Part shown: one piece after another, positions 31,772-34,434 of the stretch
Numbering within the stretch: the stretch's first letter is position 1
Layout: the number at the start of each line of letters is the position of its first letter
NCBI GenBank assembly: GCA_016650215.1
Contig: JAENWF010000107.1
Span: 1 to 34,434 of the forward strand
Reading direction: 5' to 3'
Source of the DNA: Thermoanaerobaculia bacterium
GTDB lineage: Bacteria > Acidobacteriota > Thermoanaerobaculia > Gp7-AA8
Length of the DNA stretch: 34,434 bases
Notes under the pieces: generated by a model
Seen by the model: only the letters and a program-made list of their open reading frames with translations
What the model was told of the DNA's origin: nothing
Databases searched by the model: none
Program-made: the position numbers and the translations under genes

Positions 31772-32293
31772 GTGTCTTCAATGAAACTCGGATTCAAAGT
31801 CGGCGAAAAGCTCGTTTATCCGAACCACGGTGTGACTGTCGTAGAACAGATCGGGACCTCGCCCATTTTTGGTACAGATGACACGTACTACCATCTGCGG
31901 CTTCTCGCAAATAACTCACGACTGGTGGTGCCGATCATGAACGGCGACCGCGTCGGTCTGCGCCGCCTCTACCAGCAGAAAGAGATCAAGGGGCTCATCG
32001 GGCTGATCGAAGAGCACGTCCAGAAGTCTCATACCGACTGGAAGGGCCGCTACCGCGAGAATCTGGAGAAGATGAAGACGGGACGCCTCGAAGATGTCGC
32101 CGCCGTCCTCAAGAACCTCAACGAGGTCTCGAAGAAGAAGAGCCTCTCGTTCCGTGAGAAGAAGATGTACGACCGGGCCAAGTACCTGATCGTGTCGGAA
32201 GTCGCGATCGTGAAAAACATCCCGGAGCTCGAGGCCGAGAAGCTGATCGAAAAGTCGCTCGACAAGTCGCTCGGAATCGGCGGCGGTCACTAA
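31772..32293 (+). CDS. carD: CarD/CdnL-family transcription regulator
   Basis: RNA-polymerase-binding regulator that stabilises open complexes, mainly at rRNA promoters (173 residues). The start is GTG 31772: AAAGGAG is 8 bases upstream, and the product begins (M)SSMKLGFKVGEKLVYPNHGV. The ATG nine bases on is too far from it. The N-terminal RID domain has FKVGEKLVYPNHGVTVVEQI and the TDDTYYHLRLLANNSRLVVPIMN beta core. The C-terminal helical DNA-binding domain runs from about residue 70 (W38-equivalent region RGRYRENLEKMKTGRLEDVA, SFREKKMYDRAKYLIVSEVA). It follows a strong promoter and stands alone, ending in a long hairpin. Confidence 0.92.
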   Translation: MSSMKLGFKVGEKLVYPNHGVTVVEQIGTSPIFGTDDTYYHLRLLANNSRLVVPIMNGDRVGLRRLYQQKEIKGLIGLIEEHVQKSHTDWKGRYRENLEKMKTGRLEDVAAVLKNLNEVSKKKSLSFREKKMYDRAKYLIVSEVAIVKNIPELEAEKLIEKSLDKSLGIGGGH

Positions 32294-32307
32294 CCGAACG
32301 CAACAAA

Positions 32308-32355
32308 CAGAAACGAATTGAGCGCCGCCCCGCAAGGGCGGCGTTCTTGTTTCTG
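32308..32355. terminator. extended terminator hairpin between carD and the racemase gene
   Basis: GAGCGCCGCCC / GGGCGGCGTTC with a CGCAA loop and an outer stem CAGAAAC / GTTTCTG. The TTCTTGTTT run follows the inner stem on the plus strand. It lies 14 bases after the carD stop and 2 bases from the end of the convergent racemase-family gene. Bidirectional terminator. Confidence 0.85.
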
Positions 32356-32357
32356 CG

Positions 32358-33053
32358 CTACGCGGCGATCATCCTCTCGACGACAGCCTCCACGTGGCTT
32401 CGCGTGGTGTCGATGAGTGGAACAGGCGTCGGGATATCGCTCGTCAGAATGAGAGGCAACTCCGTTCCGCCGAGAATCACCGCGTCGAGTCCGCCAGGCG
32501 CGTGCATCCGCGAGATCACCTGCAAGAGCCCTTTTCTCGTCTCGTCCCGGAACGACCCGGCCACGAGCTCGTTCATGTAGCGTTCGTGCACCCACGTGCG
32601 ATCGGCCTCGCTCGGAATCAAGATCTCAATTCCGCTCGCCTTGAAGGTCTCGGGATAGAAAGCAGACTCCATCGTGTAGCGAGTTCCGAGAAGTCCGGCG
32701 CGCCGGACTCCAAGAGCGAGCGCCGACGCGCATGCCGTGCGGACGATGCTGATGAGAGGGATCGCAGACTGGCGCTCAACCTCCTCGAAGACGATGTGCG
32801 GCGTGTTGGATGCGAAGAAACCGAAGTCTGCGCCGGCGCGCTCGAGCATCCGTACCTGGTGGAGAAGGTAGTCTGTCAGAGCGTTGCGGTCGCCCGCCGC
32901 TACCAGGCGCAGCATCTCTTCGAGATCGATGCTGTTGATCACGATGCGCGGATACGACGTGCTGCCGGTTCGCTCACGGTAACGACGGATGATCGAGCGG
33001 TAGTACTCCACGGTGGACTCAGGCGCAATCCCGCCCACGATTCCGACGATCAT
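32358..33053 (-). CDS. aspartate/glutamate racemase family protein, Cys-less
   Basis: 231 residues of the Asp/Glu racemase fold: MIVGIVGGIAPESTVEYYRSI at the N-terminus is typical, as are FASNTPHIVFEE (residues 80-90) and LGGTELPLIL (194-203). Classical members have Cys at both active sites (CNTxH and GCTE). Here they are Ser 82 and Gly 196, so the two-base racemase chemistry is not available as usually drawn. Some family members with SNTPH/GGTE-like signatures are, as far as I recall, known and uncharacterised. The ATG overlaps the ogt stop (ATGA). Third gene of the alkA-ogt unit; no link to DNA repair is evident. Confidence 0.8.
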   Translation of the reverse strand: MIVGIVGGIAPESTVEYYRSIIRRYRERTGSTSYPRIVINSIDLEEMLRLVAAGDRNALTDYLLHQVRMLERAGADFGFFASNTPHIVFEEVERQSAIPLISIVRTACASALALGVRRAGLLGTRYTMESAFYPETFKASGIEILIPSEADRTWVHERYMNELVAGSFRDETRKGLLQVISRMHAPGGLDAVILGGTELPLILTSDIPTPVPLIDTTRSHVEAVVERMIAA

Positions 33054-33544
33054 CGTGGCAGGGTTTCCGCGTAAGTCTCGAGGTCGAGAAGAAACCGCTT
33101 CGCGGTGAGGCCTCCGCCAAAGCCCGTGAGCGACCCGTTAGTGCCGATCACGCGGTGGCAGGGGACGATGATCGGCAATGGATTCGCGCCGTTCGCGGTC
33201 CCGACCGCCCGAACCGCCTCTGGGCGACCGATTGCGGCAGCAACCTGCGAGTACGACCGCGTCTCGCCGTAAGGAATCGAGCGCAAGACGTCCCACACAG
33301 AGCGCTGAAAGGGCGTCCCGGCCGGGTTGAGCTTCACTTTGAATTCAGTCAATCGGCGCTGAAAGTAAGCGCCGAGCTCCGACGCGATGTCGTCGAACGC
33401 ACGGTCGTCGCGCGTGGCAGCGGCTGGCGGGGGGGCAGGCTCCCCACCTCGCTCGAACGAGATCGCTCGCAATCCCTGCTCGTTGCGCACCAGCAGCAGC
33501 ACGCCGACGGGAGAGTCGAGATGGGTGAACGTCAGCCCGCCCAT
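33050..33544 (-). CDS. ogt: methylated-DNA--protein-cysteine methyltransferase
   Basis: Suicidal repair protein removing O6-alkylguanine lesions, 164 residues. Start ATG 33544 (MGGLTFTHLDSPVGVLLLV); the longer ORF start only overlaps the glycosylase gene. The N-terminal ribonuclease-H-like lobe is followed by the DNA-binding helix (FQRSVWDVLRSIPYGETRSYSQVAAAIGRP), the Asn hinge in GTANGANPLPIIVPCHRVIG with acceptor Cys in PCHR, and GFGGGLTAKRFLLDLE. It overlaps the AlkA-like gene by 13 bases and is overlapped by the racemase-family gene (ATGA). Coupling of Ogt with AlkA fits an adaptive alkylation response. Confidence 0.94.
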   Translation of the reverse strand: MGGLTFTHLDSPVGVLLLVRNEQGLRAISFERGGEPAPPPAAATRDDRAFDDIASELGAYFQRRLTEFKVKLNPAGTPFQRSVWDVLRSIPYGETRSYSQVAAAIGRPEAVRAVGTANGANPLPIIVPCHRVIGTNGSLTGFGGGLTAKRFLLDLETYAETLPR

Positions 33545-34419
33545 AGATGAAGGACAGCATACGCGCGCCACGGACGCCACGCCTCGGCCCGTCGCTCGAG
33601 CTGCGAGGCCGAGAGGTTGCCGGCCGCGCGGCGGAGAATCAGATCGCCCGATGGGAAGGCGTCGCGATCGCCGAGTGCGCGCATCGCGATGTAGTTCGCG
33701 GTCCACGGCCCGATTCCGTCTACGTCCTGCAGACGTCGGATGACGTCATCAGCGGACGCGTCGAATCTCAGCTCGCCTGAAGTGAGCGCAGCAGCCACTC
33801 GGCGAATCGTGGCCGCACGCCGCGTGGGCATTGGCAACGCGCCGGATTCCGACAGATCCTCTGGACGGGGAAAAAGGCATCGACCCTCGGACAGTTGCAT
33901 CCCATATCGCGCGGTGATCTTCGTCAGAACGCCGCGCGCGGCCGCGACACTCACTTGTTGGCCGGCGATCGCCCGCACCGCGATCTCGAACGGATCCCAA
34001 GCGCCCGGAAGCCTCAACCCCGGCCGCTTCGCGATGAGCGGTGCGAGCAGCCGGTCCTTCGCGAGACGCGCCGCGATCACGCCAGGATCTGCGTCAAGGT
34101 CAAACATGCGACGAAGTCGCGCGACAATTCCCCTCCGGTGCGCCGCGAAGGCCGTCGGAAGCGAGACCACAAGTGCATCGCGCTTCGGCGTCGCTCGCAT
34201 CAACCCTCGCGTGTCGCCGATCTCGATCGTCCGCTCGTAGTACGTCGCGCCGTCGCACGACTCCACGCCCGGAATCGCGCGTTTGGCGAGAAACGAGAAC
34301 ATCGCGTTCCAGTCATACGGCGGGTCATAGCTGAGCCGGATCACGAGGCCATCATGATGCGGCGTGCCGAGCCACGGAGGCCAGCAGGGTGTCAGACTTG
34401 TCACCACTGGACGCCGCAC
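33532..34419 (-). CDS. DNA-3-methyladenine glycosylase II (AlkA-like), 5' end uncertain
   Basis: Base-excision glycosylase for alkylated purines. AlkA N-terminal domain LSYDPPYDWNAMFSFLAKRAIPGVE, then HhH-GPD core: LPGAWDPFEIAVRAIAGQQVSVAAA, VDGIGPWTANYIAMRALGDRDAFPSGDLIL (the Asp of GDL is the catalytic acid) and WRPWRAYAVLHLW. The frame stays open to the window edge. Candidate starts are GTG 34419 and GTG 34344 (V)IRLSYDPP, neither with a clear ribosome site, so the gene could extend upstream and belong to a longer Ada-AlkA-like fusion. Residues 1-25 of the ORF have no family match. First visible gene of the operon with ogt and the racemase-family gene. Confidence 0.87.
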   Translation of the reverse strand: MRRPVVTSLTPCWPPWLGTPHHDGLVIRLSYDPPYDWNAMFSFLAKRAIPGVESCDGATYYERTIEIGDTRGLMRATPKRDALVVSLPTAFAAHRRGIVARLRRMFDLDADPGVIAARLAKDRLLAPLIAKRPGLRLPGAWDPFEIAVRAIAGQQVSVAAARGVLTKITARYGMQLSEGRCLFPRPEDLSESGALPMPTRRAATIRRVAAALTSGELRFDASADDVIRRLQDVDGIGPWTANYIAMRALGDRDAFPSGDLILRRAAGNLSASQLERRAEAWRPWRAYAVLHLWAG

Positions 34420-34434
34420 GCGCCACTTGCTAAC

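Overview
The window is a high-GC chromosomal stretch of a Gram-negative (diderm) bacterium. It encodes two outer-membrane beta-barrel proteins, an OmpA-type lipoprotein and an LpxH-like lipid A enzyme. The VWFA protein is of the TIGR03436 'acidobacterial VWFA-related' type, and the CHRD protein and several lipoproteins resemble acidobacterial ones, so Acidobacteriota is my best guess (inference, not proven). I see no rRNA, tRNA, CRISPR array, transposase or phage gene. Gene density is about 95 percent. Most ORF-track lines are antisense or frame-shadow ORFs created by the high GC content.

Layout. 1-5350: outer-membrane protein, divergent exonuclease III, a coupled VWA / OmpA-like lipoprotein pair, a YkgJ-type Cys-cluster protein, and a two-gene unit of an alpha/beta-hydrolase lipoprotein lacking its nucleophile elbow plus an unknown protein with a PD-(D/E)XK-like motif. 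5354-7904: a GAF-GAF-GGDEF diguanylate cyclase fused in frame to a Fer4_19-type ferredoxin domain and a CDGSH-type iron-sulfur domain, preceded by small ORFs. 8110-12175: M28 peptidase, CHRD secreted protein, OmpW-like porin. 12306-15450: BadF/NagK-type kinase, a small secreted-protein unit including an unannotated 50-aa gene, and a CNNM/CorC transporter. 15484-19735: leftward run dnaJ(cbpA-like) - macro domain - LpxH-like - PhnP-like MBL (overlapping or nearly touching), then aroA. 19821-24413: glgC-rph, then a convergent YfhO-family membrane protein. 24522-28621: lipoprotein, methylmalonyl-CoA epimerase plus partner, queE, and pyrimidine-nucleoside phosphorylase overlapping queC. 28705-31377: single-domain response regulator, deoB, secreted protein. 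31772-34434: carD with a near-consensus promoter, and a leftward alkA-ogt-racemase unit whose first gene reaches the window edge.

How genes work together. pdp and deoB form two steps of deoxynucleoside catabolism. queC and queE make preQ0 for queuosine. exoIII, AlkA-like and Ogt are DNA repair functions. LpxH-like, beta-barrel, YfhO and lipoprotein genes serve the envelope. 

The non-coding space is dominated by interspersed inverted repeats. Family 1 has CCTGAGCGAAGCGAAGG arms. Family 2 has a CTCTGTGTGGCG... GC hairpin. One element nests family 2 inside family-1-like arms. They sit immediately 3' of genes, and in two cases supply the stop codon. The strongest single-gene novelty is the cyclase / Fe-S fusion. 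All domain calls are by eye; no database search was run.
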